From: Chitinophagales bacterium
Lineage (GTDB): Bacteria > Bacteroidota > Bacteroidia > Chitinophagales > JADIYW01
Assembly (NCBI GenBank): GCA_020636535.1
Contig: JACJXT010000011.1
Location: 1,612,001-1,676,000, forward strand
DNA: 64,000 bases
Direction: 5' to 3'
In this document: positions 17,101 to 26,180 of the stretch, piece after piece
Position numbering within the stretch: position 1 is the stretch's first letter
How the letters are laid out: each line of letters starts with the position of its first letter
The notes under the pieces: model-generated
Seen by the model: only the letters and a program-made list of their open reading frames with translations
Told to the model about the DNA's origin: nothing
Databases searched by the model: none
Position numbers and translations under genes: made by a program

Positions 17101-19177
17101 AAACAATAAACTAGATACTACTACGCTAGGTGGTTGTCCAGAACCAAATTCTGTTACTGGCATTAATATTACTAATGTTTCTGCTACAAGTGTAACTATA
17201 AATTATAATGTTCCAGTTGGAGGTGCTGATGGATATGTTATTTTACAAGGAAGTGGCTTTTTACCAGCGGTTAAAGACTCAACTACCTATACAGTTGGAC
17301 AAACAGTTATACAAGGAACAGATACAGGAATTGTTGCTTATGTTGGAACAGATACTTCTGTTACGATAAGTGGTTTAAATCCAAATACACACTATGAGTT
17401 TGTAGTTTTCGCTTATGATACTTGTTCATATGGTCCTAATTATAAAATCAATTTTACATTAGGTAGCAATAAAGACTCTATAACTACACCTTTAGCAACT
17501 GCTGCTTGTGTAGCACCAACTTCACAGCCAACAATACTTACATTTAGTAATTTAAACACTACAAGTTTTAGTGGTAGTTTTGTGGGCAATGGTGCAAGTG
17601 GATATGTTGTATTGTATAGTACTAGCTCAACGGCTCCAACACTAGTTGATGGCGTTTATTATACAACTGGTCAAGTAGGTGGAGCTACAGTAGTTTCTAG
17701 TGGTAATAATACTAGCTTTAATATAAGTGGGTTAACAGCAAATACCTTATATTATGTATTTGTTTATGCATATAATAATACATCATGTACTGGTGGACCA
17801 GCATATAATAATACTCCATTGACAAATGATACAACAACATTATCTACACCACCTGCGTGTGTAGCACCTAGTACTCAAGCAACAAATATTTCATATAGTA
17901 GTGTAACTGCAAATAGCATAAATGGTAGTTTCATAGGTAATGGCTCAAGTGGCTATGTTGTATTATATAGTACAAGCCCAACAGTTCCTACATTAATAGA
18001 TGCTTCTACCTATACTATAGGTCAAACTGTAGGTACTGCAACTGTTGTTCAAAGTGGAACAAGTACAAGTTTTAATATAACTGGTCTAACTTCTGGTACT
18101 AGATATTATATTTTCCTTTATGCGTATAATAACACAGCATGTGTTGGTGGTCCAGCATATAATATGAATCCTACTATTGGAGATACAAGTACATTAGGAG
18201 TATGTATTGCTCCAAGTACACAACCTACTACGCTTACATTTAATAATATTATTTCAACAAGTTTTGGCGGTAGTTTTATTGGAAATGCTGCAAATGGTTA
18301 TGTAGTATTATACAGTACAAGTTCTACAGCTCCTACCTTAACTAATGGTGTAACATATACCGTAGGTCAAACAGTTGGTAGTGCAACTGTTGTTCAAAGT
18401 GGAGCAAGTACAAGTTTTAATATTACAGGATTAACGGCTAGTACTACTTATTATGTTTATGTTTTTGCTTACAATAATACAGTATGCACTGGAGGTCCAG
18501 CATACAATATAGTAAGTCCTTTAAGTAATAATACAACAACATCAGCAACAACACCAGCTTGTGTAGCTCCAAGCACTCAACCAACTGCAATAGTTATTGA
18601 TACAATAACCAATACAAATATTAGAGGTCATTTTACTGGTAATGGTTCAAGTGGTTATATTGTTTTATATAGTACAAGTGCAACTGCTCCAACATTGGCT
18701 AGTGGAACACCATATACCGTAGGTCAAACAGTTGGTACTGCAACAGTTGCTCAAAGTAATAGTTCTACTATGTTTGATATTACAGGATTAACAGCAGGGA
18801 CAACTTACTATATATATGTGTTTGCTTATAATAATATAGCATGTGTTGGTGGACCAGCATATAATACAGTTAATCCTTTATCTGCTACTAGAACAACAAT
18901 TACATCTACAGGAATAAAGTCTAGTAAGAATACTGCTTTTAGTGTGTATCCAAATCCTGTGAGTAATGGTATAGTAAATATCCAATTTAAAACTGCTTTA
19001 ATTGATGATGCATCATTGACCGTAGTAGATGTTTTAGGCAGAGTGGTAACTGAGGTAGAAGTTCCTGCTAGTACTAAATCATATACTTTACCTGTAGAAA
19101 ACTATAGCAAAGGAATGTATATTATTAATGTTAGATACAAAAACGAGAATAGTGCAGTTCCTTTTATAGTAGAATAA
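14189..19177 (+). CDS. giant secreted endonuclease I with FN3-like repeats and T9SS sorting domain
   Basis: 1662 residues. Signal peptide (MKFKFLQTLSLLVISLIGFSQ); a beta-sandwich domain (about 25-230, ending GLAIDDLSVSF); one FN3-like module; an endonuclease I (EndA/NucM-like) domain at about 350-595 with NRDHVVPQSW (catalytic His near 428), DMHHLFPSD and NSAKKANLPLG; then eight further FN3-like modules of about 110-130 residues, each opening with a CxxP/CxEP-type motif and holding GYVVLYST and YVYVFAYNN strands; finally a type A sorting domain (FSVYPNPVSNG...MYIINV). The enzyme class cuts DNA non-specifically; a surface nuclease for DNA scavenging is the likely role. A strong terminator follows at 19202. 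Confidence 0.85.
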   Translation: MKFKFLQTLSLLVISLIGFSQESITSISQVYNQNFDGLANTGTTNTNLPANWLISTIDYRAGVGNSNTGDIYSFGADASTERALGSIASNGTGTLYYGIIFTNNTSATITSITVGYTGEMWRLGSTNLDSLEFAYAIGTGSLTGGTYTDVPQLNFITPNLTGLISPNDSAARNGNDVNYQTNLSYTITGLSIAVGDTFIIRFQDNNNAGSDDGLAIDDLSVSFAGTTLPTCVTPTNLPTSLTLDATNTNISGTFSKGTDADKTIVVYSTSSTLSATPNNTTTYTIGQSFGGGTVAYIGNGGSFTVGGLNPVTTYYVFAFSLNDNCSGGPLYTTTATTANITTDPNPVITTYYDGIDTSLYCADLKTELKDLLASTHTPITYADVLTAFRQTDVSSNDTIIDRYSVCTYTYTTLSCSGNSAECQCYNRDHVVPQSWFGSWDNYPMYSDMHHLFPSDGYVNSAKKANLPLGIVSSVTYNNTVIKVGSSSATNGYTGDVFEPSNEYKGDFARAYLYFVTRYQDSIAAFVARNPSTVNALDDASYTGLDPWILPILVSWHQQDPPSQLEINRNDSVFVVQGNRNPYIDHPEWVERVFGPNGSACLPPCTEPDSVVGIDTANVSETGFTITFNASQDADGYIALYRPTNQYLASVVDDSTYTVGQLIEQTVGTYTDTSYVAYIGTDTTFNMTSVLPNTDYYVVVMAYKNCPNGSNYTIHFTTGENKILVNTSTPSTCIEPDSVLSIASSNITSTSFDISYGASANADGYVVVYRPINSHVAGVSDDSTYTVGQIIEQTSGSFTDTAIVAYIGTDTSVSLTGLDSNVTYNVVVFPYVNCPNGPNYTIYFQNTKNKIAVTTTSTVACAQADTFVTDITFTSVTNNSIAGTFVGTTPAADGYIVLYSTTSTVPRANDGLSFNVGDSVYFSTYVSVVAQIGTSTSFNITGLEEGTQYYVYIQPYTICSGVPDYSYRISTGNNKLDTTTLGGCPEPNSVTGINITNVSATSVTINYNVPVGGADGYVILQGSGFLPAVKDSTTYTVGQTVIQGTDTGIVAYVGTDTSVTISGLNPNTHYEFVVFAYDTCSYGPNYKINFTLGSNKDSITTPLATAACVAPTSQPTILTFSNLNTTSFSGSFVGNGASGYVVLYSTSSTAPTLVDGVYYTTGQVGGATVVSSGNNTSFNISGLTANTLYYVFVYAYNNTSCTGGPAYNNTPLTNDTTTLSTPPACVAPSTQATNISYSSVTANSINGSFIGNGSSGYVVLYSTSPTVPTLIDASTYTIGQTVGTATVVQSGTSTSFNITGLTSGTRYYIFLYAYNNTACVGGPAYNMNPTIGDTSTLGVCIAPSTQPTTLTFNNIISTSFGGSFIGNAANGYVVLYSTSSTAPTLTNGVTYTVGQTVGSATVVQSGASTSFNITGLTASTTYYVYVFAYNNTVCTGGPAYNIVSPLSNNTTTSATTPACVAPSTQPTAIVIDTITNTNIRGHFTGNGSSGYIVLYSTSATAPTLASGTPYTVGQTVGTATVAQSNSSTMFDITGLTAGTTYYIYVFAYNNIACVGGPAYNTVNPLSATRTTITSTGIKSSKNTAFSVYPNPVSNGIVNIQFKTALIDDASLTVVDVLGRVVTEVEVPASTKSYTLPVENYSKGMYIINVRYKNENSAVPFIVE

Positions 19178-19201
19178 ACAGAAACTAAATAATATATTTT
19201 G

Positions 19202-19229
19202 AAAACCTCATGATTATTCATGAGGTTTT
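19202..19229 (+). terminator. intrinsic terminator after the nuclease gene
   Basis: Perfect 12-bp stem AAAACCTCATGA / TCATGAGGTTTT with a TTAT loop, followed by TTATTTTTA. It ends only 13 bp before the tpiA ATG at 19243, so tpiA must be expressed from a promoter that overlaps the hairpin tail or from leakage through it. Confidence 0.88.
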
Positions 19230-19242
19230 TTATTTTTACATT

Positions 19243-20004
19243 ATGAGTAAAACAAAAATTATTGCAGGTAATTGGAAAATGAACGCCAACTCCAATGATG
19301 CTATGCATTTAGTTAAAACAATTCAAAATCAAGTACTCAATTATCCAACCAACAACACAGTAATTGTGGCACCACCTTTTGTTTATCTTCCATTAGTATC
19401 AAACGAATTAAACAACAACTCTTCAGTAAAAATAGCAGCACAAAATTGTAGTCAGTTTAATGATGGAGCTTATACTGGAGAAGTGAGTGCTACAATGTTG
19501 CATGATTTAAATATTCCTTTTGTTATAATTGGTCATTCTGAAAGGCGACAATATTTTAACGAAGCAGATGAAATTTTACTTGAAAAAATCAATCAAGCAT
19601 TAAATAATAATTTAAAAATTATTTTTTGTTGCGGTGAAAACTTAGCATTAAGAGAAAGCAATGAATATTTTTCGTTTATACAAAATCAACTAGAAAATAC
19701 TATTTTTCAGTTAGATGAAAATCAAATAAAAAATATTATAATTGCTTATGAGCCAATTTGGGCAATTGGTACAGGAAAAACGGCAAGTCCAGAGCAAGCA
19801 CAAGCAATTCATGCATTTATAAGAGCATTGCTAACCAAAGCTTATGGTACTGATATTGCTCAACAAATTCCTATTTTATATGGTGGAAGTGTAAAACCAA
19901 GCAACGCAAAAGCACTCTTGTCTTGTAATGATATTGATGGTGCTTTGGTTGGAGGTGCATCATTAAATGCATCTGATTTTATAGATATAATTTATGCAAT
20001 ATAA
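19243..20004 (+). CDS. tpiA: triosephosphate isomerase
   Basis: 253 residues, normal length. Interconverts dihydroxyacetone phosphate and glyceraldehyde 3-phosphate in glycolysis. Catalytic residues are all present: Lys in GNWKMNAN, His in IIGHSERR, Glu in AYEPIWAIGTGKTA; phosphate-binding GGSVKPSNA and DGALVGGASL near the end. The ATG at 19243 gives the standard MSKTKIIAGNWK start; a longer TTG-led reading would run through the upstream terminator. First gene of a four-gene run with 3-bp, 1-bp and overlapping junctions. Confidence 0.97.
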   Translation: MSKTKIIAGNWKMNANSNDAMHLVKTIQNQVLNYPTNNTVIVAPPFVYLPLVSNELNNNSSVKIAAQNCSQFNDGAYTGEVSATMLHDLNIPFVIIGHSERRQYFNEADEILLEKINQALNNNLKIIFCCGENLALRESNEYFSFIQNQLENTIFQLDENQIKNIIIAYEPIWAIGTGKTASPEQAQAIHAFIRALLTKAYGTDIAQQIPILYGGSVKPSNAKALLSCNDIDGALVGGASLNASDFIDIIYAI

Positions 20005-20007
20005 ACA

Positions 20008-20832
20008 ATGAATAATTATAAAAAACTAATCATCAATATAAAAGATACTGTTGATGTAGAAGATTTTTCTGGCAATTTTTTTGATTTAGATGTTGAAGGA
20101 ATTGAAGTAAAAGAACAACATATTGAAGTTTATTTTCAAGAAAATGAATTAGCAACTTTGCTTGATTCTATAGAAGATTTATCAGAGGCAATAGAAAGCT
20201 ATACGGTAGAAGAAGTAGAAAATAAGAATTGGAATCAAATTTGGGAAGAGCAATTTCAACCAATACAAATTGAAAATGACATTTTTATTAGAGCAAGTTT
20301 TCATCAAGCCAATCCAATATGTAAATACGACATATTAATAGAACCTAAGATGTCGTTTGGCACAGGTCATCATGCTACCACATATCAAGCAATGCAACAT
20401 TTATTATTGCTAGATAATGCCAATAAAAAAGTGTTAGATTGTGGTTCTGGTACAGGAATTTTAGCAATCTTGTCTAGCTTATTAGGTGCATCTGAAGTTG
20501 TAGCGATTGATAATGACGAATGGTGCTTTATTAATGTACAAGAAAATATTGTACTAAATAATACACTCAATATCCAACCAGTTTTAGGCGAACTTTCTAA
20601 TTTAGAAATGACTAGCTTTGATATTATCTTGGCGAATATTCACAAAAACTATCTACTTGAAAATCAACAATTATTAACTGAAAAATTAGTTAAAAACGGT
20701 AAAATTATATTAAGTGGTTTTTATATAGATGATGTAAACGCTATCTTAGATGCTTATCAAGCTGTAGGTATGCAGTTAGAAAAGCAAACAGATAAAGATA
20801 ATTGGGCTTGTTTAACACTCAAAAAACTATAA
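20008..20832 (+). CDS. prmA: ribosomal protein L11 methyltransferase
   Basis: 274 residues. SAM-dependent methylation of ribosomal protein L11. N-terminal L11-recognition domain (1-95, acidic), then WEEQFQPIQI and EPKMSFGTGHHATT, the PrmA hallmark, SAM motif VLDCGSGTGILAIL, acidic ribose contact VAIDNDEW, and the catalytic-loop ILANIHKNYL. Starts 3 bp after tpiA, clearly in the same transcript; a tpiA-prmA link has been seen in other Bacteroidota. Confidence 0.94.
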   Translation: MNNYKKLIINIKDTVDVEDFSGNFFDLDVEGIEVKEQHIEVYFQENELATLLDSIEDLSEAIESYTVEEVENKNWNQIWEEQFQPIQIENDIFIRASFHQANPICKYDILIEPKMSFGTGHHATTYQAMQHLLLLDNANKKVLDCGSGTGILAILSSLLGASEVVAIDNDEWCFINVQENIVLNNTLNIQPVLGELSNLEMTSFDIILANIHKNYLLENQQLLTEKLVKNGKIILSGFYIDDVNAILDAYQAVGMQLEKQTDKDNWACLTLKKL

Positions 20833-20833
20833 T

Positions 20834-23800
20834 ATGAATAAGATTATATGCTATATAATTTGTTTATTGTTCTCATTAAATGCATTAGCACAATATCCAA
20901 AGGAATTTCCACAAGATGACGCAGGATTTTGGAGTGCTTATGTGGCGTTTTCTAATCAATGTAAAAGAGAAGACTGCGAAGCAATGGGAGAGTACTTAGC
21001 AAAAACATTTCCTACAACAACAGCTTATTCCTATTTAAGTAATATAAAAAGTTTATCTAATCAATTAATTCAAAAGAAAACACCAACATATCCAGTAATA
21101 TATAACTATAATAATTATTTAAAATCTATTAATAATACTAAGTTAAGTCAAAGCATTATTAAACAAAATTTCGATTATCTAGAAAAGTTACTAGCACAGT
21201 GTAATCCTGGAAATTTAAAAATATTTACTACCTATTTAGATTATCTAACTAATTTATATGAAAAAAATACATTGTATTATTCTAAAACTAAGCAATGGTA
21301 TTTTTCTAATGATTTTACTTTAAGCTACGAAAATGATGAACCAGTATTAAACTTTAATTCTGTAGATTTAACCGGTATCACAGACCATGATTCTTTGACA
21401 ATTATTGGTGCAAGTGGTAAGTATTTTCCATTAAAAAACTTGTGGGAAGGTACTAAAGGTAAAGTAATGCTTACAAGAGCTGGATTTGATAATGCCAATA
21501 ATTTTATAACATTTAATGAACACAAAATAGACTTTGCACTAGCAGAATACGAAATAAACGATGCCAATCTTACTTTTCAACCATATGTTCCTAAAGTTTT
21601 AAAAGGTGTTTATAAAGACAAATTATTACAAGCAAAAAGTCAAAGTAATAAGTATCCTTATTTTTTATCAGAGGATGAAAACATAGAGTTTAAAACAGAA
21701 GAAAAATCTTTGAAATTAGTTGGTGGTTTTAAACTAGAAGGCAATAGTATGTCGAGTTATGGTACTGATGAGAATAAAGCAAAACTATTGCTCTACGATA
21801 AAAAAGGCAAAGAACGACTAGAAGTACAAGCAATTAGTTTTGATTTAAAAGGATTTAAAGATATTAAAGTAGAAGATGCTTTAATGAAAGTAAATTTAGA
21901 TAGCAATCAAATTATACATCCATTTATTAATTTTAGATATAACGCAGCAACTAAAGAAGTAAGTGCTTATCGTGGTACTAAACCCTTGTCTAATCAGCCA
22001 TTTTCATCAGATTATCATCAGATGTTTATTTTTGCAGATAACTTTAAATGGAATTTAGATAGCAACATCATTAAATTTGGCATGATTTCTCTAGCAGATA
22101 ATGTGCCAGCAATTTTTGAATCGTATAACTTCTATCAACCAAATTTAGAAAATAGATATAAAGGTGTTTACGAAGGTGGACCAATTGATTTAATTTATCA
22201 GTTCTACGAAAGTATGGGAAGTCCAAACCTAGATGCAGTTGGTGTTGCTGGTGCAATAAGTGCAACTGCTCCATACAAAGCTACCGAACAAGTTTTTTAT
22301 GCTTTAATGAAAGATGGTTATATCAAATACAACTCTGCTGCAAAAATTATTATAGTACAAGAAAAACTTATTAATCAAGCTTTGGCTTCTAAAGATAAAC
22401 AAGACTATGACTATATTCGTTTTGGCTCTTTTCATAAATATGTAAATGCAACACTAAACACAGACAATAATCGATTAGAAATTTATGGTGTAGATAAAAT
22501 TAATTTAAGTAATAAATCGCAAGTAAAGTTTTTTCCAACTTCAGATACTATAGTGATAGATAAAAATAGAAATATGACCGTTGGTGGAAGAATTATTGCT
22601 GGAAAAGTGGACTTCTTTGCTAAAAAAATGGATTTCAACTACGACAACTATACTTTTAAAATGGATAAAGTCGATTCTTTAGTTGTTTATATTCCACAAG
22701 GAGAACCAAACGAAAAAGGAGAGGTGTTACTTGTTCCATCTTCAACACCAATAGAAAATGTTTCTGGTACTTTGTTTATAGCAGAAGCAGATAATAAATC
22801 TGGTACTAGAAACAACTTAAAGTATCCATATTTTTCAAGTGTAGATTCTTCTAATGTATACTACGATAAAGGTAAAAATGGCGATTTATACGACCGAGAT
22901 AAATTTTACTATACAGCAGATGCTTTTGAATTAGACTCACTAACAGTTACACAAACAGAAAATATAGAACTTTCTGGAACGATTACTACTGGTGGAATTT
23001 TTGAACCAATCAAAAACAATCTTACTATTCAAAAAGATGGTTCGCTTGGTTCTTCACTCAATACATCAGACCAAGGTTTAAAAATGTATGGCAAAGACAA
23101 TAAGTATTTTTCTGCATTAGAATTAACTAAAGATGGTTTAAGCGGAAAAGGTACTTTTGCTTTTGGTTCTGCTAAATTATTTGCAGATACAGCTTTCTTT
23201 TTCTTAGATAGTGTTTATTCTCAAATAGATAGTTTTCGTATAACTGAAAGTGCAAAATTTGGTTTGCCACAAGCAAGTGTAGAACAATCAATCATGACAT
23301 GGAATGTAGATAAAGACTCAGCAGTTGTTGAACCTTTGAACGACCAAAAGTTTCAGCTCTATAATGGAAAAGTACAATTAGATGGTAATTTAATTTTTCA
23401 AAATGGTTTGCTTAAAGGTGTAGGCACTGTAGAATGGCAAAACACTAAAATTGTATCTACAGATATTACTTTTCAAGACAAACAATTCCATGTAAAAAAT
23501 GGTCAACTCAACATGGCAAACGAAAGTGGCGAATCTCTACTACAATCTGATGATGTTGATGCACTATTTGATTTAGAGAAAAATGTAGCAGACATTACAC
23601 TCAATAAAAATGATACCATTCCACTAGCATCGTTTAATTACGAAGCCAATCCAAAATATCTAAAAATAGATTTAGAGAATAATACAATGCAACTCAAAGC
23701 AAGTTCGCCAAGCAGTACTTTCTTTTTACTATCTACAGATATTACCAAAGAAGGTTTGAAATTTGAAACTAATTTGGCAGACTTAAATTTAAATGATAAT

Positions 23801-25393
23801 ACCATTAAGTTTGGTGGAATTAAAGAACTTTTACTAGCAGACTCTAAAGTGCTTCCAGATAAAAATGAAATATATATAGAAGCTGATGGTAGTGTAAGAA
23901 CACTAAAAAATGCAGTCGTTATTTTTAATGCAGACAGTGCTTATCATCAAGTAACAAGTGCTACAGTACAAGTAAATTCTAAAAACGATTTTACAGCAAA
24001 CGGAAACTATTCGTTTAAATCTTTAGATGGTTTGGTAGAAACAATAAAAATTCCAGAAATAGCTGTAGAAAATCCATTTAAAGGAAATCCAGAGTATTAC
24101 CAAATGCAAAAAGATGCAGAAGAAGAAGAACAAGGTAAGAAAAAAGATAAAGTTAAAAAGAAAGATATAGATCCTAAAAAAATATATACTTATGCTAAAT
24201 CAGAAATTGTAGAATCAGATAACTTTAAATTGAACGACAAAGTTTTTTATGTAGGTAGATTTGATTTCGATTCAAAACACAAAGACATTTTCTTAGATGG
24301 TCAAGTTAAAATTAAACTTATCAATACAGAAACAGATTGGATTACTATGCGTCAGCAATTAGATCCTAAAAAACCTGCGGTAAGTATGGATAGTGTAATT
24401 GAACAAGCTAAAAACTCTTTATTTACTGGCGTTATTTTCGATAAATATTCAACAGAATTTTACTCAACTATTTTACAAGACAAACGCTCGCCAAACGATG
24501 CTGAAATTTTTACAGTAAGAGGAAATATGATTTTTAGTAAAACAGAACCTGGCGTAATTTATTTTGGTGATGACGCAGCTTTCGACAATAACTTTGCTAC
24601 AACTTCTGCTTTAAAATTCAATGAAAAAGACAACTCAATAAAAGCAACAGGTAAAATTGGTTTAGGTTTAAACTTGTATCCAACACAAGCAGCAGCAGTC
24701 GGCGATTTTGATTTTAATGCAAAAGACAATCAAAACTTTAGATTTACAGCAGATTTAGCAGTAGACTTTGACATGCCAAGTTATGTGCTACAAAATATAC
24801 TCAATGCATTTTTACTAGCAGACGATAATTTGCTTATTACTAGCTATAGAAAAAATACTTTAGTAAGACGAACATTCGGTACATTGACCAAAGACTCAGC
24901 CGAATCTAAATACATTATGAGTGCTTTGTATGCATTAGATTCTCTAGCAAAACCACAGTCATTAAACTACAATATGGTAATAGATGGAACTGATTTTTGG
25001 TACGATAGTCAAGATGGTTCATTTAAATCAGTTACTGATGTTAGTTTGGCTTTAATGGGAAATGAGTTTGTACGAAGAAAATATAAAGCATTTGTTCAAT
25101 TAGGTTATTCTGGTTATTCAGATTTTATTACAGTATACTTAGAAGCGAAAAACGGACAGTGGTTATTGATTAAATTCAAAAAAGGACAAACAGGTATTTG
25201 CTCATCAGTTCCAGAAATTCAAAATATACTATTGAATTTAAAAGATTCAGAAAGAGTAACTAGAGAAGGAAAAAATGTAGTTTACGAATTTTTACCAGCC
25301 GATGTTTATGTTAAAGAATCTTTTATTTATTTAATGCAAGATTTTCAAGAACGATTTAAATCTAAACTCACGCCACCAGCAAAAAATGAATAA
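20834..25393 (+). CDS. giant exported beta-rich protein, unknown function
   Basis: 1519 residues, starting with a signal peptide (MNKIICYIICLLFSLNALAQ). Almost the whole mature chain is made of short alternating strands with a recurrent pattern such as 'F.G...L....DSV.I' and Gly-Asn/Asp turns; this suggests a long beta-helix or jellyroll stack as in LptA/LptD-like or AsmA-like envelope proteins, but I recognise no family. A charged linker (EEEEQGKKKDKVKKKD, about 1096-1112) and a predicted helix near 1310 (PSYVLQNILNAFLLADDN) break the beta run. One bp after prmA and overlapping the next gene by 8 bp, so it is cotranslated with housekeeping genes and is likely a conserved envelope component. 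Confidence 0.6.
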   Translation: MNKIICYIICLLFSLNALAQYPKEFPQDDAGFWSAYVAFSNQCKREDCEAMGEYLAKTFPTTTAYSYLSNIKSLSNQLIQKKTPTYPVIYNYNNYLKSINNTKLSQSIIKQNFDYLEKLLAQCNPGNLKIFTTYLDYLTNLYEKNTLYYSKTKQWYFSNDFTLSYENDEPVLNFNSVDLTGITDHDSLTIIGASGKYFPLKNLWEGTKGKVMLTRAGFDNANNFITFNEHKIDFALAEYEINDANLTFQPYVPKVLKGVYKDKLLQAKSQSNKYPYFLSEDENIEFKTEEKSLKLVGGFKLEGNSMSSYGTDENKAKLLLYDKKGKERLEVQAISFDLKGFKDIKVEDALMKVNLDSNQIIHPFINFRYNAATKEVSAYRGTKPLSNQPFSSDYHQMFIFADNFKWNLDSNIIKFGMISLADNVPAIFESYNFYQPNLENRYKGVYEGGPIDLIYQFYESMGSPNLDAVGVAGAISATAPYKATEQVFYALMKDGYIKYNSAAKIIIVQEKLINQALASKDKQDYDYIRFGSFHKYVNATLNTDNNRLEIYGVDKINLSNKSQVKFFPTSDTIVIDKNRNMTVGGRIIAGKVDFFAKKMDFNYDNYTFKMDKVDSLVVYIPQGEPNEKGEVLLVPSSTPIENVSGTLFIAEADNKSGTRNNLKYPYFSSVDSSNVYYDKGKNGDLYDRDKFYYTADAFELDSLTVTQTENIELSGTITTGGIFEPIKNNLTIQKDGSLGSSLNTSDQGLKMYGKDNKYFSALELTKDGLSGKGTFAFGSAKLFADTAFFFLDSVYSQIDSFRITESAKFGLPQASVEQSIMTWNVDKDSAVVEPLNDQKFQLYNGKVQLDGNLIFQNGLLKGVGTVEWQNTKIVSTDITFQDKQFHVKNGQLNMANESGESLLQSDDVDALFDLEKNVADITLNKNDTIPLASFNYEANPKYLKIDLENNTMQLKASSPSSTFFLLSTDITKEGLKFETNLADLNLNDNTIKFGGIKELLLADSKVLPDKNEIYIEADGSVRTLKNAVVIFNADSAYHQVTSATVQVNSKNDFTANGNYSFKSLDGLVETIKIPEIAVENPFKGNPEYYQMQKDAEEEEQGKKKDKVKKKDIDPKKIYTYAKSEIVESDNFKLNDKVFYVGRFDFDSKHKDIFLDGQVKIKLINTETDWITMRQQLDPKKPAVSMDSVIEQAKNSLFTGVIFDKYSTEFYSTILQDKRSPNDAEIFTVRGNMIFSKTEPGVIYFGDDAAFDNNFATTSALKFNEKDNSIKATGKIGLGLNLYPTQAAAVGDFDFNAKDNQNFRFTADLAVDFDMPSYVLQNILNAFLLADDNLLITSYRKNTLVRRTFGTLTKDSAESKYIMSALYALDSLAKPQSLNYNMVIDGTDFWYDSQDGSFKSVTDVSLALMGNEFVRRKYKAFVQLGYSGYSDFITVYLEAKNGQWLLIKFKKGQTGICSSVPEIQNILLNLKDSERVTREGKNVVYEFLPADVYVKESFIYLMQDFQERFKSKLTPPAKNE

Positions 25394-26033
25394 ACTACAA
25401 AAATGGCTCAGTTACTTTTTTGAAATTCCTATAGAAAAAGTGCAGAGTAATTATAGTGGAACAATAGAAGTATTGTATCATAAAAATGCATATAAACTAA
25501 CAACTGAAAATACAATTTATTCTTTTGGAAACTACTATACTTCATTTAAAAAAGTATTTGATGAATATGAATTCAATACACTCAATTGTACAGAAGTTTT
25601 AGTATTAGGTATTGGCTTAGGAAGTGTCGTTAATCTACTAGAAAATAATACTACTATAAAAAATATTACAGCAGTAGATATTGATGCTACAATAATAGAT
25701 TTGTGTAAAAAATATTTAAATACTAAACATAATATAAACTACATTCAACAAGATGCCTATGATTTTGTAGTAGATAATCAAAATAAATACGAATTAATAC
25801 TAGTAGATTTATTTATTAATGCAACAACACCACAACAATTTTTAAGTATAGATTTTCTACAAGCACTAAAAAATAGTGTAAGCAACAAAGCATACATTGT
25901 ATTGAGTAAGCTAGCATTAAATTCCAATCAGCAACAAGAAAATGAAGTTTTTGAACAAAATTTTAAACAAGTTTTTGCCAACTACCAAAAAATATTCACC
26001 GATGGCAATTTACTGTTTGTCGTAGCTTGTTAA
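25386..26033 (+). CDS. spermidine-synthase-like methyltransferase fold protein
   Basis: 215 residues. Rossmann SAM/dcSAM fold: EVLVLGIGLGSVVNLL (motif I), NITAVDIDATIIDLC (acidic end of strand 2), YIQQDAYDFV and YELILVDLFI (Asp of motif III). This is the order of spermidine synthase-related proteins, but the aminopropyl-acceptor pocket is not identifiable, so the activity is open. It overlaps the 3' end of the giant exported gene by 8 bp, last gene of the tpiA operon. Confidence 0.72.
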   Translation: MNKLQKWLSYFFEIPIEKVQSNYSGTIEVLYHKNAYKLTTENTIYSFGNYYTSFKKVFDEYEFNTLNCTEVLVLGIGLGSVVNLLENNTTIKNITAVDIDATIIDLCKKYLNTKHNINYIQQDAYDFVVDNQNKYELILVDLFINATTPQQFLSIDFLQALKNSVSNKAYIVLSKLALNSNQQQENEVFEQNFKQVFANYQKIFTDGNLLFVVAC

Positions 26034-26125
26034 TGAAATTTGGTATGGTCTATTTATCACAAATTACGCATTAGGAAAACTCAGGTTTCAATTTGAGTAT
26101 TCATGTGTGAAACTTATGGTATAAA

Positions 26126-26152
26126 AAAGTCGTTCTATGAAAGAACGACTTT
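26126..26152 (-). terminator. bidirectional intrinsic terminator between convergent genes
   Basis: Perfect 11-bp stem AAAGTCGTTCT / AGAACGACTTT with a 5-base loop. On the reverse strand it is followed by a T-run (ACTTTTTTAT), making it a good terminator for the TPR gene; it can also serve the tpiA operon from the other side. Confidence 0.82.
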
Positions 26153-26180
26153 AAGTATGTTGTTTTATTTTGAGTTGTTT

